A DNA stretch of 55,143 nt from Gammaproteobacteria bacterium (GTDB taxonomy: Bacteria > Pseudomonadota > Gammaproteobacteria > Chromatiales > Chromatiaceae): positions 1-55,143 of the forward strand of contig JAGRGU010000023.1 of the NCBI GenBank assembly GCA_020445335.1. Direction: 5' to 3'. Both the position numbers and the translations under genes were made by a program. How positions within the stretch are numbered: the first letter of the stretch is position 1; the number at the start of each line of letters is the position of its first letter. Under the pieces are notes generated by a model. That model was given only the letters and a program-made list of their open reading frames with translations, was not told the origin of the DNA and did no database searches. This document shows positions 8,436-17,300 of the stretch, one piece after another.

Positions 8436-8699
8436 ATGAGCGAGAGAGTAAAGATGATCAAAGAGTGCCTGGAAGAGGCGTTCCACCCGACGCTGCTGGA
8501 GCTGGTGGATGAATCGCACAAGCACGCCGGACACCCCGGCGCGGCACAGGGCGGGGGGCACTTCCTCCTCAATATCGAGAGCGAATCCTTCGCCGGCAAG
8601 ACACCGCTGCAGCGCCACCGCATGATCTTCAAGGCGCTGGGCGACATGATGCAGCACGAGATCCACGCACTCAGCATCACCGCACGTGCGCCGCATTAG
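8436..8699 (+). CDS. bolA: BolA family protein
   Basis: The 87-residue protein has the BolA fold signature: an N-terminal helix (MIKECLEEAFHPTLLELVDESHKHAGH), a basic HFLLNI strand, the conserved RHRMIFKAL helix and the C-terminal IHALSI. BolA proteins pair with monothiol glutaredoxins to hold a [2Fe-2S] cluster and act in iron-sulfur handling and envelope regulation. AGGAG at 8424-8428 sits 7 nt before the ATG. The gene is flanked by a 15-bp inverted-repeat element downstream. Confidence 0.93.
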   Translation: MSERVKMIKECLEEAFHPTLLELVDESHKHAGHPGAAQGGGHFLLNIESESFAGKTPLQRHRMIFKALGDMMQHEIHALSITARAPH

Positions 8700-8714
8700 C
8701 CCGATCAGTCGCTC

Positions 8715-8858
8715 GACAGGCTGTTGAAATACCGCCCATGCCGCAGGATATGGCTTTGAAAATGGCCTCAAGATGGTCATTTAGCGGTTGCAGACTGCGC
8801 TCTTTCGACCATTTTTGCCTTGTCTCGCACAAGCCTGATCGAGTTTCAGCAGCCTGTC
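8715..8858. repeat. MITE-like element with 15-bp inverted repeats
   Basis: GACAGGCTGTTGAAA (8715-8729) and TTTCAGCAGCCTGTC (8844-8858) are inverted copies with one mismatch, bounding 144 bp with no gene. The right repeat includes part of the rsmE stop codon (8857-8859). Size and terminal repeats fit a small non-autonomous mobile or REP-like element; no transposase is near. Confidence 0.45.
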
Positions 8859-9579
8859 AGACGAACAGCCGTCCCAAAAGCAACGGCAACACACTCTCGA
8901 CGCGATAGATCCGCTCGCCGAGCGTGAACGGGCGACAGCCCGCTACCACCAGCTTCTCCACTTCGTAGGGTACGAATCCCCCCTCCGGCCCGATGGTCAG
9001 CAGCGCTGGCGCGGGCAGGGGCGTAGCGAGTCGCAGCTCGGCGAGCGATGCACCCCCGGGGTCGGCCAGAAGCGCCAGGCGATCCGCGGCGAATCCCGGC
9101 AGCTCATCCTCGACGAAAGGCTTGAAGCGGGGTCGCAGGTGAACCTCCGGAAGCCGGGTGTCACGCGCCTGCTCCAGTCCGAGCAGAAGGCACTCCCTGA
9201 TCTTCTCCGGCAACAGCCAGGGGCTCTGCCAGAAGCTCTTCTCCACGCGCGCGCTGTTGATCAGGAAGAGCCGTTCCACCCCAGTCTCAGCCACCGTGCG
9301 CAGGCAGCGCCTGAGCATCTTCGGACGCGGCAGCGCCATTATCAAAGTGAGCGGAAGCGCCGCCGGCGGAGGCTGCTGCAAAGCGACTTCGAGCTCAGCG
9401 CAGCGTTCGTCCAGAGCAACCACCCGCGCCTCGCCGATGAGACCGTTGACGCGACCGACCCGCAACCGCGCACCCGCTTCCAAGCGCTGCACCTGTCGCA
9501 TGTGCATTAGCCGACGCCCCTCCAGCCTGACCCGGTCGGGCGCCACGAAATCCTCGTCGAAAAGCAGTATCAGGTTCAT
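8857..9579 (-). CDS. rsmE: 16S rRNA (uracil1498-N3)-methyltransferase RsmE
   Basis: SPOUT-class methyltransferase that modifies U1498 of 16S rRNA using S-adenosylmethionine. The 240-residue product (family about 243) has the N-terminal PUA-like domain (HMRQVQRLEAGARLRVG) and the C-terminal knot with the cofactor loop LTIGPEGGFVPYEVE and the final LGERIYRVES. The ATG at 9579 is preceded by GAGAG. Unused open frame upstream is arginine-rich and not coding. Divergent from the DUF2520 gene. Confidence 0.93.
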   Translation of the reverse strand: MNLILLFDEDFVAPDRVRLEGRRLMHMRQVQRLEAGARLRVGRVNGLIGEARVVALDERCAELEVALQQPPPAALPLTLIMALPRPKMLRRCLRTVAETGVERLFLINSARVEKSFWQSPWLLPEKIRECLLLGLEQARDTRLPEVHLRPRFKPFVEDELPGFAADRLALLADPGGASLAELRLATPLPAPALLTIGPEGGFVPYEVEKLVVAGCRPFTLGERIYRVESVLPLLLGRLFV

Positions 9580-9677
9580 CTCTCGGTTATGCTTGCTTGA
9601 AACAGCCCTGGGGATGGCAAGGTCGCGCAACGGCAGCGCGCCGAACCGTCCCATTTTAACGTTCTCCGGGAGGCGCA

Positions 9678-10550
9678 TTGAAACCCTCTGTGTCACTGAT
9701 CGGTGCCGGCGCGGCGGGCAGCGCGCTGCTGCTCGCGCTGCACCGGCTAGGCTACCCAATCACCGCTGTCAGCAGCAGATCCGAACGCTCGGCAATGCGT
9801 TGCGCCGCACTGGTGGGATCGCCCTACGCAACCAGCGACAACGCCTCGGCCAGCCGGCGCGGAGAGATCGTCATCATCGCCACGCCCGACGGCGTGATAG
9901 GCGCTGTCTGCCGGACGCTGGTCGAGCAGCAGGGCATCCGCGAGGGGCAGCTGGTGCTGCATCTGAGCGGCGCCCTTGGCGCGGCGGAATTGAAGGCCGC
10001 CGCCATGGCCGGCGCCGATACCTGCGCGCTGCACCCGATACAGACGTTGGTGAAGCCACAGCAGGGCGCCGACCTGCTGCGCGCCGCCTGGTTCTGCCTT
10101 GAGGGCGCCCCACCTGGAGTCGAGCGCGCACGCGAGTTGGCGATGGCGATCTCCGGCCATGCCTTCAGCCTCGATGCGGAGCAGAAACCGCTCTATCATG
10201 CAGCCCTGTGCGTCTCCTCCAACTATCTGGTCGTGCTCGAGAATATCGCCGTGGAGATGCTTCAGCGTGCAGGCCTGGAACGGGGCGTCGCGCTGCAGGC
10301 GCTGCTGCCGCTCATACGCGGTGCGGCCGAGAACCTGGCGCAAGCGGGATTGCCGGAGGCATTGACCGGCCCCATCAGCCGCGGTGACGTCAGGACCGTC
10401 GAGCGCCACCTCGAGTCGCTTGCTCAGGGTAGCGGCGAACACGCCCGGCTCTACCACCAACTCGGCAGAGCCGCGCTGCGGCTGGCGCGCGAAAAAGGCC
10501 AGCTTTCGGCCAGCGCCGAAGAGGTGTTGAAAAGGATGCTGTTGCCCTGA
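9678..10550 (+). CDS. Rossmann-fold plus DUF2520 oxidoreductase-like protein
   Basis: The 290-residue cytoplasmic protein has an NAD(P)-binding Rossmann domain at the start (VSLIGAGAAGSALLLALHRLG) with later TPD and LHLSGALG motifs. A helical C-terminal DUF2520 domain follows (from about residue 130, CALHPIQTL, and YHAALCVSSNYLVVL). The family looks like ketopantoate-reductase or F420-dependent-type oxidoreductases, but the substrate is unknown. The start is TTG at 9678, supported by GGGAGG at 9668-9673; no ATG or GTG is close by. Confidence 0.85.
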   Translation: MKPSVSLIGAGAAGSALLLALHRLGYPITAVSSRSERSAMRCAALVGSPYATSDNASASRRGEIVIIATPDGVIGAVCRTLVEQQGIREGQLVLHLSGALGAAELKAAAMAGADTCALHPIQTLVKPQQGADLLRAAWFCLEGAPPGVERARELAMAISGHAFSLDAEQKPLYHAALCVSSNYLVVLENIAVEMLQRAGLERGVALQALLPLIRGAAENLAQAGLPEALTGPISRGDVRTVERHLESLAQGSGEHARLYHQLGRAALRLAREKGQLSASAEEVLKRMLLP

Positions 10551-10717
10551 TCCAGGTCAGATGAGCGACCTCTCACCGCGCTATACTAATAATTAGGATT
10601 TGTTCGATTTCGTCCCTGAAGCCGCAGGGAATCGAGAGTCCGCACGCCAGGCTGGCAACAACTTTCCGGACCTCGACAGAGAGCCGCCGCTTTGTCACGA
10701 AATCATCGAGGCCCGGA

Positions 10718-11410
10718 GTGCAGCGTACGATCAACACCCTCGCCAGCCGTCTCTGCGCAGACGCGGAGGAGCATGTCATTGAAGGCATGGACACCTGGGG
10801 CGGCCTGATCGGCGATCTGATCCAAAGCAACTGTAGCGAGAACAAAGAGCACCGCGACTGCGAGTCGCTGTTGACGAGGGGCGCCCGTGACATTCTGCAC
10901 GACCTCAAGCTGCACCCCGAGTTTCACGCCGCACTGGAGACCGCCATCACCTGCAACCGGCAGCAGACCGGCTCCTGGCACTGGTGCCTGCTCTCCAACA
11001 CACCGTTGCTGCGCATCGGACTGATCACCGTCTACCGCGACACCCCGATCCCTGCCCACGACCACCCCAACTCCTTCGGCATCCAGTTGGTGATCACCGG
11101 CAGGGCGCGGGTACGACAATATCAGCCAATCGAGCCGATGGACCGTAAACACCACCTGGTTTCACTGGAGAAGATCTCCGACAGCGAACTGGGCGTCCAT
11201 CGCAGCTCGGTCTTCACGCCCGAACATCGCAATATCCACGAGATCGAGGCCGTGAGCCCGCGCACGGTGCTGCTGAGTATCATGATCCACCCCTATGATC
11301 CGCAGGAGCGCTCCTGGTTCTTCCCGACCACCATTGCCGATACGGTATCGCCCAGACTTTTCAGTCGCATCCGTAAACGGGCCGATGGCGGCCCTGCGTC
11401 TCACCACTGA
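10718..11410 (+). CDS. Cupin-fold thiol dioxygenase-like protein
   Basis: The 230-residue protein has a cupin core with PAHDHPNSFGIQLVITGRA (two His, residues about 110-120) and a later HEIEA segment, a layout like cysteine dioxygenase and related 3-His iron thiol dioxygenases. Such enzymes oxidise free thiols such as cysteine to sulfinic acid. The GTG at 10718 has a poor ribosome site; an in-frame ATG at 10787 (MDTWGGL) is a possible alternative start. A TATACT -10-like box lies at 10582-10587. No other cysteine gene is adjacent, so the substrate is open. Confidence 0.6.
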   Translation: MQRTINTLASRLCADAEEHVIEGMDTWGGLIGDLIQSNCSENKEHRDCESLLTRGARDILHDLKLHPEFHAALETAITCNRQQTGSWHWCLLSNTPLLRIGLITVYRDTPIPAHDHPNSFGIQLVITGRARVRQYQPIEPMDRKHHLVSLEKISDSELGVHRSSVFTPEHRNIHEIEAVSPRTVLLSIMIHPYDPQERSWFFPTTIADTVSPRLFSRIRKRADGGPASHH

Positions 11411-11529
11411 CAACGTCCTGCCGGTCCTCGACATATTCGCCCGGGGAGCGCCGCTGTTGCGGGTGAAAGCAGCGGCGCGGTCGAACGGTCATAATCTGCA
11501 GGCGACATTTTCACCACAGGAGATCCAAC

Positions 11530-12147
11530 TTGATCGACCAGGCCACCATTGCGCGCGGTGTGCGCGAACTCTCCGCTGCGGATCCGCACGTCGCCGAGGC
11601 GGTGGCGCGCGTGGGAACGCCCGAGCCGCGCATCAGGCCTGCCGGTTTCGAGACGCTGATGAGCACAATCATCAGCCAGCAACTCTCCACCGAGTCGGCG
11701 CAGGCGATCAAGGGTCGGGTGGTTGCGCTGCTGCAGGGGGAGGTCGATCCCGCGCGACTGCTGCGCGAACCCGACCAATCGCTGCGCGCGGCGGGACTCT
11801 CCTTCCGTAAGATCGAGTACATCAAGGGGCTCGCCCAGGCAATCAGCGAGGGCAGCTTCGCCCCCGATGCTCTGCAGCACCTGGAGGATTCCTCGGCAAT
11901 CGAGGCGCTCACCCGGCTACGCGGATTCGGTCGCTGGAGTGCCGAGATATACCTGATGTTCTCGCTGGGGCGCAGGGATATCTTCCCGGCGGACGATCTG
12001 GCACTGCGCATCGCGCTCGGCCGACTGAAACGGCTGCCGCAGAAACCTACTTCCGCCGAAGCGAGAAACCTGACCGCGCACTGGTCTCCCTGGCGCACGG
12101 TCGGCTCGCTGTTTCTCTGGCGCTTCTACCGCGGCGCCCCTGATTGA
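11530..12147 (+). CDS. DNA-3-methyladenine glycosylase II-like (HhH-GPD)
   Basis: Base-excision repair enzyme removing alkylated bases. The 205-residue product has the HhH-GPD fold: ISQQLSTESA near residue 50, the helix-hairpin-helix LTRLRGFGRWSAEIY and the catalytic Asp region IFPADDLALR just after it. It is shorter than E. coli AlkA because the N-terminal domain is missing, which is common in this subgroup. Start TTG at 11530 follows AGGAG at 11517-11521. The gene is a free-standing unit. Confidence 0.9.
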   Translation: MIDQATIARGVRELSAADPHVAEAVARVGTPEPRIRPAGFETLMSTIISQQLSTESAQAIKGRVVALLQGEVDPARLLREPDQSLRAAGLSFRKIEYIKGLAQAISEGSFAPDALQHLEDSSAIEALTRLRGFGRWSAEIYLMFSLGRRDIFPADDLALRIALGRLKRLPQKPTSAEARNLTAHWSPWRTVGSLFLWRFYRGAPD

Positions 12148-12330
12148 GTGGCCTCTATCCCATAGATCAAACAGGGAATCCGGTGCCTTATCTCTTCTAT
12201 ACTTCGGTGAAAATCGCTCTGATCGGGATCTGCTGAAGCGCGTTTGGCCAGCACGAACAGGGTCTGTCGACACCATGCAGATGCCCAGCGTTGGCGCCCG
12301 GGGCGCCATCATCCACCAAGGAGAGTCGCC

Positions 12331-12750
12331 ATGTTCGCCAGAGTGTTACCGCTCCTGATATTGATCGTCATCGGCAACTCCGCCGCTTTCGCGCGTACCC
12401 CGGCGCCCGCGGGCGCCGGCGCCTACATCATCTCTCCGCGCGACGGCGATACCGTCTCCGGCCCTGTAGTGGTCCGTTTCGGGCTGCGCGGCATGGGCGT
12501 CGCCCCGGCCGGCACCGCCAAGGAGAATACCGGTCACCACCATCTGCTGATCGACCTGGCGGGACTGCCCGAGCTTGATCTGCCGATTCCTGCGGACGCC
12601 AGTCACCGCCATTTCGGTGGAGGCCAGACCGAAGTCTCGATCGAGCTCCCGCCCGGGCGTCACAGCCTGCAGCTGCTGCTCGGCGATATGGCGCACATTC
12701 CACACGACCCGCCTATCGCATCCGAACGCATCACCATAACTGTAAAATAA
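12331..12750 (+). CDS. DUF4399 domain protein, exported
   Basis: The 139-residue product has a signal peptide (about residues 1-21, ending AAFA) and one DUF4399 domain with typical motifs: ISPRDGDTVSGPVVVRFGL, GHHHLLID, LGDMAHIPHDPPIASERI. The HHH and HIPHDPP histidines could bind a metal, but the function is unknown. The ATG at 12331 is set by AAGGAGAG at 12318-12325; a longer frame upstream is not used. Periplasmic location is inferred from the signal. Confidence 0.85.
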   Translation: MFARVLPLLILIVIGNSAAFARTPAPAGAGAYIISPRDGDTVSGPVVVRFGLRGMGVAPAGTAKENTGHHHLLIDLAGLPELDLPIPADASHRHFGGGQTEVSIELPPGRHSLQLLLGDMAHIPHDPPIASERITITVK

Positions 12751-12795
12751 GCGCGGACAGGGCGGAGTGGCCGGCGCGGCAGCGCAAGGCGCCGT

Positions 12796-14166
12796 TCAAC
12801 GCAGAATACGGTAGCAGGGTCTGTACTCCCTGCCGGCCAGCTTCATCCTCCCCTGCGCAACGAAGGCGGCGAGCAGCTCGTCCATCTGTGCCATCATCGC
12901 CGCCTCGCCATGGATCTCGAACAGACCCTGGCGTTCGATCGCTCTGATCCCCTCGTCCTTGACGTTGCCGGCCACCACTCCCGAGAAGGCGCGACGCAGA
13001 TTGGCGGCGAGCCGATGCGCCGGCAGCCGCGGCTGCAGTTCGAGCGCGCGCATGTTGGCGTGCGTGGGGATGAATGGTGACTGGAAATCCATGTCGATAT
13101 TCAGCCGCCAATTGAAATAGTAGGCATCGTCTGTCTCGCGCCGGTAGCGGCGCACCTGACGGATACCGTTGCGCGCCTGCAGTGCCACCTCGACCGGATT
13201 GCCGATGATGATGCGATATCGCGATTGCGCCTGGTCACCAAGGGTCGCTCCGATAAAGCGGTCGATCTGGCCGAAATAGTCGGCGGAATCGTCCGGTCCG
13301 GTAAGAATCAGTGGAAAAGGGATCTCGGCGTTGGCGGGATGCAGCAGCACCCCGAGCAGGTAGAGAATCTCCTCCGCGGTGCCCACGCCGCCAGGAAAGA
13401 CCACCACCGCGTGGCCGGTGCGCACGAACGCCTCCAGCCGTTTTTCGATATCGGGCATGATAACCAGATCGTTGACGATCGGATTGGGCGACTCGGCGGC
13501 GATGATGCCCGGCTCGGTAATGCCGAGGTACTGCCCGCCATAGATTCGCTGCTTGGCATGGCCGATGGCGGCGCCCTTCATCGGACCTTTCATCGCGCCG
13601 GGGCCGCAACCGGTGCAGATATCCAGGCCGCGCAGGCCGAGCTGATACCCCACCTCCTTGGTGTAGTCATACTCCTCGCGCGAGATCGAATGACCGCCCC
13701 AGCAGACCACCAGCCGGGGATTGATGCGCGGCCGTAGCACCCCGGCGTTGCGCAGAATATGGAACACGGCATTAGTGATTCCACTGCTGCTGTCGAGCTC
13801 GAAATTGGGGTTGTCGCGAATCTCGTCGCCGGTATAGAGCAGATCCCGCAGCACCGAAAAGAGGTGCTCGTTGATCCCCTTGATCATGCTGCCGTCGACG
13901 AACGCCTCCGCGGGCGCGTTGCGCAGGCGCAGCTTGACGCCGCGCTCCTGCTGCTCGATCCGGATGTCGAAATCGGTGTAACGTTCCAGCAGCTCCTTGC
14001 CATCGTCGAGATAGCTGCCGCTGTTGAGCACCGCCAGCGCGCAGTTGCGAAACAGTGTGAACAGTCCGCCGTGACTGTTGTTGAGCAGTTTGCCCACCTC
14101 CAGTTTCGAGAGCATCTCCAGATGCCCCTGCGGCGAGATCAGTGCATCGACGACCTGGTAGTTCAT
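12796..14166 (-). CDS. ppnN: Nucleotide 5'-monophosphate nucleosidase PpnN (YgdH-like, LOG family)
   Basis: Hydrolyses the N-glycosidic bond of purine and pyrimidine monophosphates; the E. coli enzyme is stimulated by (p)ppGpp. The 456 residues match E. coli length (454). Motifs: GGHSISREEYDYTKEVGYQLGLRG, TGCGPGAMKGPMKGA, and the LOG signature VVFPGGVGTAEEILYLLG. The N-terminal DUF4478 and C-terminal DUF3412 regions are both present. It starts 14 bp after the MFS gene, so the two are probably co-transcribed. Confidence 0.93.
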   Translation of the reverse strand: MNYQVVDALISPQGHLEMLSKLEVGKLLNNSHGGLFTLFRNCALAVLNSGSYLDDGKELLERYTDFDIRIEQQERGVKLRLRNAPAEAFVDGSMIKGINEHLFSVLRDLLYTGDEIRDNPNFELDSSSGITNAVFHILRNAGVLRPRINPRLVVCWGGHSISREEYDYTKEVGYQLGLRGLDICTGCGPGAMKGPMKGAAIGHAKQRIYGGQYLGITEPGIIAAESPNPIVNDLVIMPDIEKRLEAFVRTGHAVVVFPGGVGTAEEILYLLGVLLHPANAEIPFPLILTGPDDSADYFGQIDRFIGATLGDQAQSRYRIIIGNPVEVALQARNGIRQVRRYRRETDDAYYFNWRLNIDMDFQSPFIPTHANMRALELQPRLPAHRLAANLRRAFSGVVAGNVKDEGIRAIERQGLFEIHGEAAMMAQMDELLAAFVAQGRMKLAGREYRPCYRILR

Positions 14167-14180
14167 CGCTTGTCAGCCTT

Positions 14181-15407
14181 TCAGTTGATTGATGGCCGCT
14201 CTGCCAGCCGCGCCAACGGACGTTCATCGATCGGCAGGTGCAGCAGTGCCGCCAGCAGACCCAACGCCACCCCAGCCCACCAGACCGCGTCGTATGTTCC
14301 GCTGCTGTCGTACAGGTACCCCCCCAACCATACACCGGTAAAGCTGCCGATTTGATGACTGAAAAAGACGATTCCGAACAGCGTAGAAAGATAGCGCATG
14401 CCGAAAACCTGGCCGACGATGCCGGTGGTCAGCGGCACCGTGGAGAGCCATAGCAGTCCCATCGCCGCCGAAAAGAGGTAGATCGTCCACTCGTGCTTCG
14501 GCGCCAGCAGCAGCAGTGTGATCGCTATCGCGCGCAGCAGATAGATCCAACTGAGACCGAACTTCTTGCTCCAGCGCTGCCCGAGCCAGCCGGAGCCGAG
14601 CGAACCGAGGATATTGAAAAGCCCGATCAGCGCCAGCGAGGCTGCACCCACCGAGGGATCCAGGCCCACATCCCTGATGTAGGCCGGAAAGTGCACGGTG
14701 ATGAAGGCGACGTGAAAACCGCAGACGAAAAACCCCACAGTCAGCAGCACGTAACCGGAGTGAGTACTCGCTTCTGCTAACGCATCCGAGAGCCTGGAGG
14801 GCCCGCTCTCGTGCGCTTGATGGGGGTTGGCGGCAGCCGGCAACAGCAGCGACAGGGGGATGATCAGCAGCACCGCCAGCGCCAGCAGCAGCAGTGCGCT
14901 GTGCCAGCCGAACTGGGAGATCAGCGACTGGCTGAGCGGCGAGAAAACCACCTGGCCGAGCGACCCCGCCGCGGTGCCCAGCCCTAGCGCCAGCGATCGC
15001 CGCTGCGGCGAGACCACACGCGCGATCGCGGAGAGCGCAATGGCGAAACCGGTGAAGGCGATCCCGAGTCCCGCCAGTAGACCGGCACTGAGGTGCAGCA
15101 GAATGGCGCTCTCGGCCTCGGCCATGCCGTAGATCCCGGCGGCGTAGAGCAGCGCGCCGGCGCTCAGCACCGGCGCCGAGCCGCGCCGGTCGGCGATGGC
15201 GCCTGCCAACGGCGCGCCCATGCCCCAGAGCAGATTCTGGATCGCCAGCGCCAGCGCGAAGGTCTCCCGGCTCCAGCCCCGGGTGACTGTCATCGGTTCC
15301 AGAAACAGCCCGAAACCCGAGCGGATGCCGAAGCCGATCAACGCGATCAACGAGCCGCCGGCGATGACTACCAGAGGGTTTCGCCACCAATGCCTGCTGC
15401 TCGCCAT
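14181..15407 (-). CDS. MFS transporter
   Basis: The 408-residue inner membrane protein has twelve predicted helices. The MFS motif A-like loop GAIADRRGSAPVLSAGALLY follows helix 2, and GLAGIGIAFTG-like packing is seen in helices 4-5. It resembles the monocarboxylate or oxalate/formate exchanger branch, but the substrate cannot be told. The ATG at 15407 follows GGAG. It is upstream of ppnN in an operon, which suggests a link to nucleotide or nucleobase metabolism, though that is a guess. Confidence 0.85.
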   Translation of the reverse strand: MASSRHWWRNPLVVIAGGSLIALIGFGIRSGFGLFLEPMTVTRGWSRETFALALAIQNLLWGMGAPLAGAIADRRGSAPVLSAGALLYAAGIYGMAEAESAILLHLSAGLLAGLGIAFTGFAIALSAIARVVSPQRRSLALGLGTAAGSLGQVVFSPLSQSLISQFGWHSALLLLALAVLLIIPLSLLLPAAANPHQAHESGPSRLSDALAEASTHSGYVLLTVGFFVCGFHVAFITVHFPAYIRDVGLDPSVGAASLALIGLFNILGSLGSGWLGQRWSKKFGLSWIYLLRAIAITLLLLAPKHEWTIYLFSAAMGLLWLSTVPLTTGIVGQVFGMRYLSTLFGIVFFSHQIGSFTGVWLGGYLYDSSGTYDAVWWAGVALGLLAALLHLPIDERPLARLAERPSIN

Positions 15408-15473
15408 AGTCTGCTCCGCACTTTGAAATAGTGAGTAGAGTCTCGCCGCTCCGAGCCGGAGGCTGTCGCCGAG

Positions 15474-16247
15474 TCAGGAGTCGACGAAAGCGCGCTCGAT
15501 CACATAGTGACCGGTCACCCCCCGGCGCGACTCGCGAAACCCCCTGTCATTCAGCAACGCGCAGCTGTCGCGCAGCATCGCCGGGCTGCCGCAGAGCATG
15601 AAGCGGTCGCTCTCCAGGTCGAAAGGGGTCAGCGACAGATCCCTGAACAGCTTGCCGCTGGCGAGCAGATCGGTTACGCGGCCATTGGTGTGAAACGGCT
15701 CCCGGGTAACGCTGGGATAATAGGTCAACTGGTCGCGCACGGCCTCGCCGAAATACTCGTTTTCCGGCAGCTCGGCGGTGATGGTGTCGGCGTAGGCGAG
15801 CTCCGAACGGTAACGCACACCGTGCATCAGAATCACCCGCTCGAAGCGCTCGTAGATATCAGGATCCTTGACGATGCTGAGGAATGGGGCCAACCCGGTA
15901 CCTGTGGCGACCAGCAACAGGTTGCGCCCCGGCAGCAGATTGTCGACCACCAACGTGCCGGTCGGCTTGCGGCTGAGCAGCAGCTCATCCCCCACCCGCA
16001 GGTTCTGCAGACGCGAGGTGAGAGGCCCGTCGGCCACCTTGATACTGAAAAACTCCAGCTCCTCCTCGTAGTTGGCGCTGGCGATGCTATAGGCGCGCAG
16101 CAGCGGCCTGCCGTCCAGTTCCAGCCCGAGCATCGTGAAATGGCCGTTGCTGAAACGGAACGATGGGTCCCGGCTGGTACGGAAACTGAACAGATTATCG
16201 TCCCAGTGGTGGACGTAGGTGACGCGCTCGGTGATCAGGTTGCTCAT
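15474..16247 (-). CDS. fpr: Ferredoxin/flavodoxin-NADP reductase
   Basis: FAD enzyme that shuttles electrons between NADPH and ferredoxin or flavodoxin. The 257 residues have FAD motif RAYSIAS, NADP motif GTGLAPFLSIVKDPD, and a conserved LCGSPAM plus a C-terminal end VIERAFVDS, typical of the bacterial subclass I enzymes. The ATG at 16247 is chosen because the longer frame upstream is Cys/Ser/Arg-rich. It is divergent from the LysR gene, an arrangement known for fpr and finR in Pseudomonas, where the LysR protein activates fpr. Confidence 0.93.
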   Translation of the reverse strand: MSNLITERVTYVHHWDDNLFSFRTSRDPSFRFSNGHFTMLGLELDGRPLLRAYSIASANYEEELEFFSIKVADGPLTSRLQNLRVGDELLLSRKPTGTLVVDNLLPGRNLLLVATGTGLAPFLSIVKDPDIYERFERVILMHGVRYRSELAYADTITAELPENEYFGEAVRDQLTYYPSVTREPFHTNGRVTDLLASGKLFRDLSLTPFDLESDRFMLCGSPAMLRDSCALLNDRGFRESRRGVTGHYVIERAFVDS

Positions 16248-16318
16248 GGTAACAAAGGGTGTCAGAGGGACGGACAGAGTGTTGTAAGGGCGAATTCTAG
16301 CGCGGCAGACCATATCGG

Positions 16319-16333
16319 TATAATGACTATTAT
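16319..16333 (+). promoter_or_regulatory. Consensus -10 box and dyad in the fpr/lysR intergenic region
   Basis: A perfect TATAAT (16319-16324) points toward the LysR gene; the -35 region (near 16295-16301) is weak, which fits an activated promoter. ATAAT-GACT-ATTAT (16320-16333) is a dyad overlapping it, a plausible autoregulatory LysR binding site. Confidence 0.4.
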
Positions 16334-16359
16334 TGATAAGACTGTTCAGTTTTACAGAT

Positions 16360-17271
16360 ATGCAATACACCCTCAGGCAACTCGAAGTGTTTCTCGCGAC
16401 CGCAAAGTGGGAGAACATCACCCGCGCTGCGGCCGAGCTCTCGATGTCGCAATCCGCGGCCAGCAGCGCACTGGGCGATCTCGAACGGCAGTTCGCACTG
16501 CGGTTCTTCGACCGCGTCGGCAAGCGGCTGCAGCTGAACGACTTCGGCCGCTCCTTGAGAGCGCCCGCACAGGCACTGCTGGAGCAGGCGCAGGAGCTGG
16601 AACGGGCGATGCGGCAACAGAGCGCGAGCGGATGTCTAAAGGTGGGCGCCGCATTGACGATCGGCAACTACCTTGCAGTCGGCATCATGGCGCGCTTCAT
16701 CGCCGAACAGCAGGGCGCCCGGGTCCAGCTCGAAGTCGCCAATTCGTCGACCATTGCCGATCGCGTGGCACGTTTCGAGCTGGATATCGGCATGGTCGAG
16801 GGCGAGGTGCGCCACCCGGAACTGGTCTCTCTGCCCTGGCACGACGACGAGCTGGTCGCATTCTGCGCGCCCGGACACCCGTTCACAGGGAAAAAAGCGC
16901 TCAGCGACGCGGATCTGCTGCAAGCACGCTGGATCGTGCGCGAGACAGGTTCGAGCACCCGCAAAACCTTCGAACAGGGGATGGGGGAGCTGCTGCCACG
17001 CATGCAACTGCTGCTCGAACTCCAGCACACTGAAGCGATAAAACGTGCCGTTGAGGCGGAGCTTGGACTCGGCTGTCTCTCTGCCCTCACCCTGCGGGAG
17101 GCATTTGCCCGCGGCAGCCTTCTTCCGCTGGCCATTCCGCAGCGCCGCATGACGCGGCGCCTCTATCTGATCCTGCACCGCCAGAAATACCGCAGCGCCG
17201 CGATCCGACGCTGGATAGAGCTGAGCCAAGAGGCTTTGCCGCGCGCAATGGCCACCAAAAGTACCTCGTGA
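16360..17271 (+). CDS. LysR-type regulator, YeiE/FinR-like
   Basis: The 303-residue regulator has an N-terminal winged helix (LRQLEVFLATAKWENITRAA, SMSQSAASSALGDLERQ, LRFFDRVGKRLQLNDFG) and a periplasmic-binding-protein-like effector domain (LKVGAALTIGNYLA, ELDIGMVEGEVRHPEL, RETGSSTRKTFE). The pattern SAASSAL-DLE, FDRVGKRL, IGNYL and EAIKRAV matches E. coli YeiE and Pseudomonas FinR, which respond to sulfite or oxidative stress. The ATG at 16360 is chosen over an earlier TTG. Divergent to fpr, its likely target, so sulfite or redox control of NADPH-ferredoxin traffic is plausible in a sulfur oxidiser. Confidence 0.85.
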   Translation: MQYTLRQLEVFLATAKWENITRAAAELSMSQSAASSALGDLERQFALRFFDRVGKRLQLNDFGRSLRAPAQALLEQAQELERAMRQQSASGCLKVGAALTIGNYLAVGIMARFIAEQQGARVQLEVANSSTIADRVARFELDIGMVEGEVRHPELVSLPWHDDELVAFCAPGHPFTGKKALSDADLLQARWIVRETGSSTRKTFEQGMGELLPRMQLLLELQHTEAIKRAVEAELGLGCLSALTLREAFARGSLLPLAIPQRRMTRRLYLILHRQKYRSAAIRRWIELSQEALPRAMATKSTS

Positions 17272-17300
17272 TCGCATCGCAGCCGCCCTGGCCGTCGGCT

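Noticed and set aside
14224..15390. Second long minus-strand open frame within the MFS gene
   Set aside because: Same strand but shifted frame; Arg/Gly/Ala-rich and without a domain. The MFS frame has clear membrane helices.
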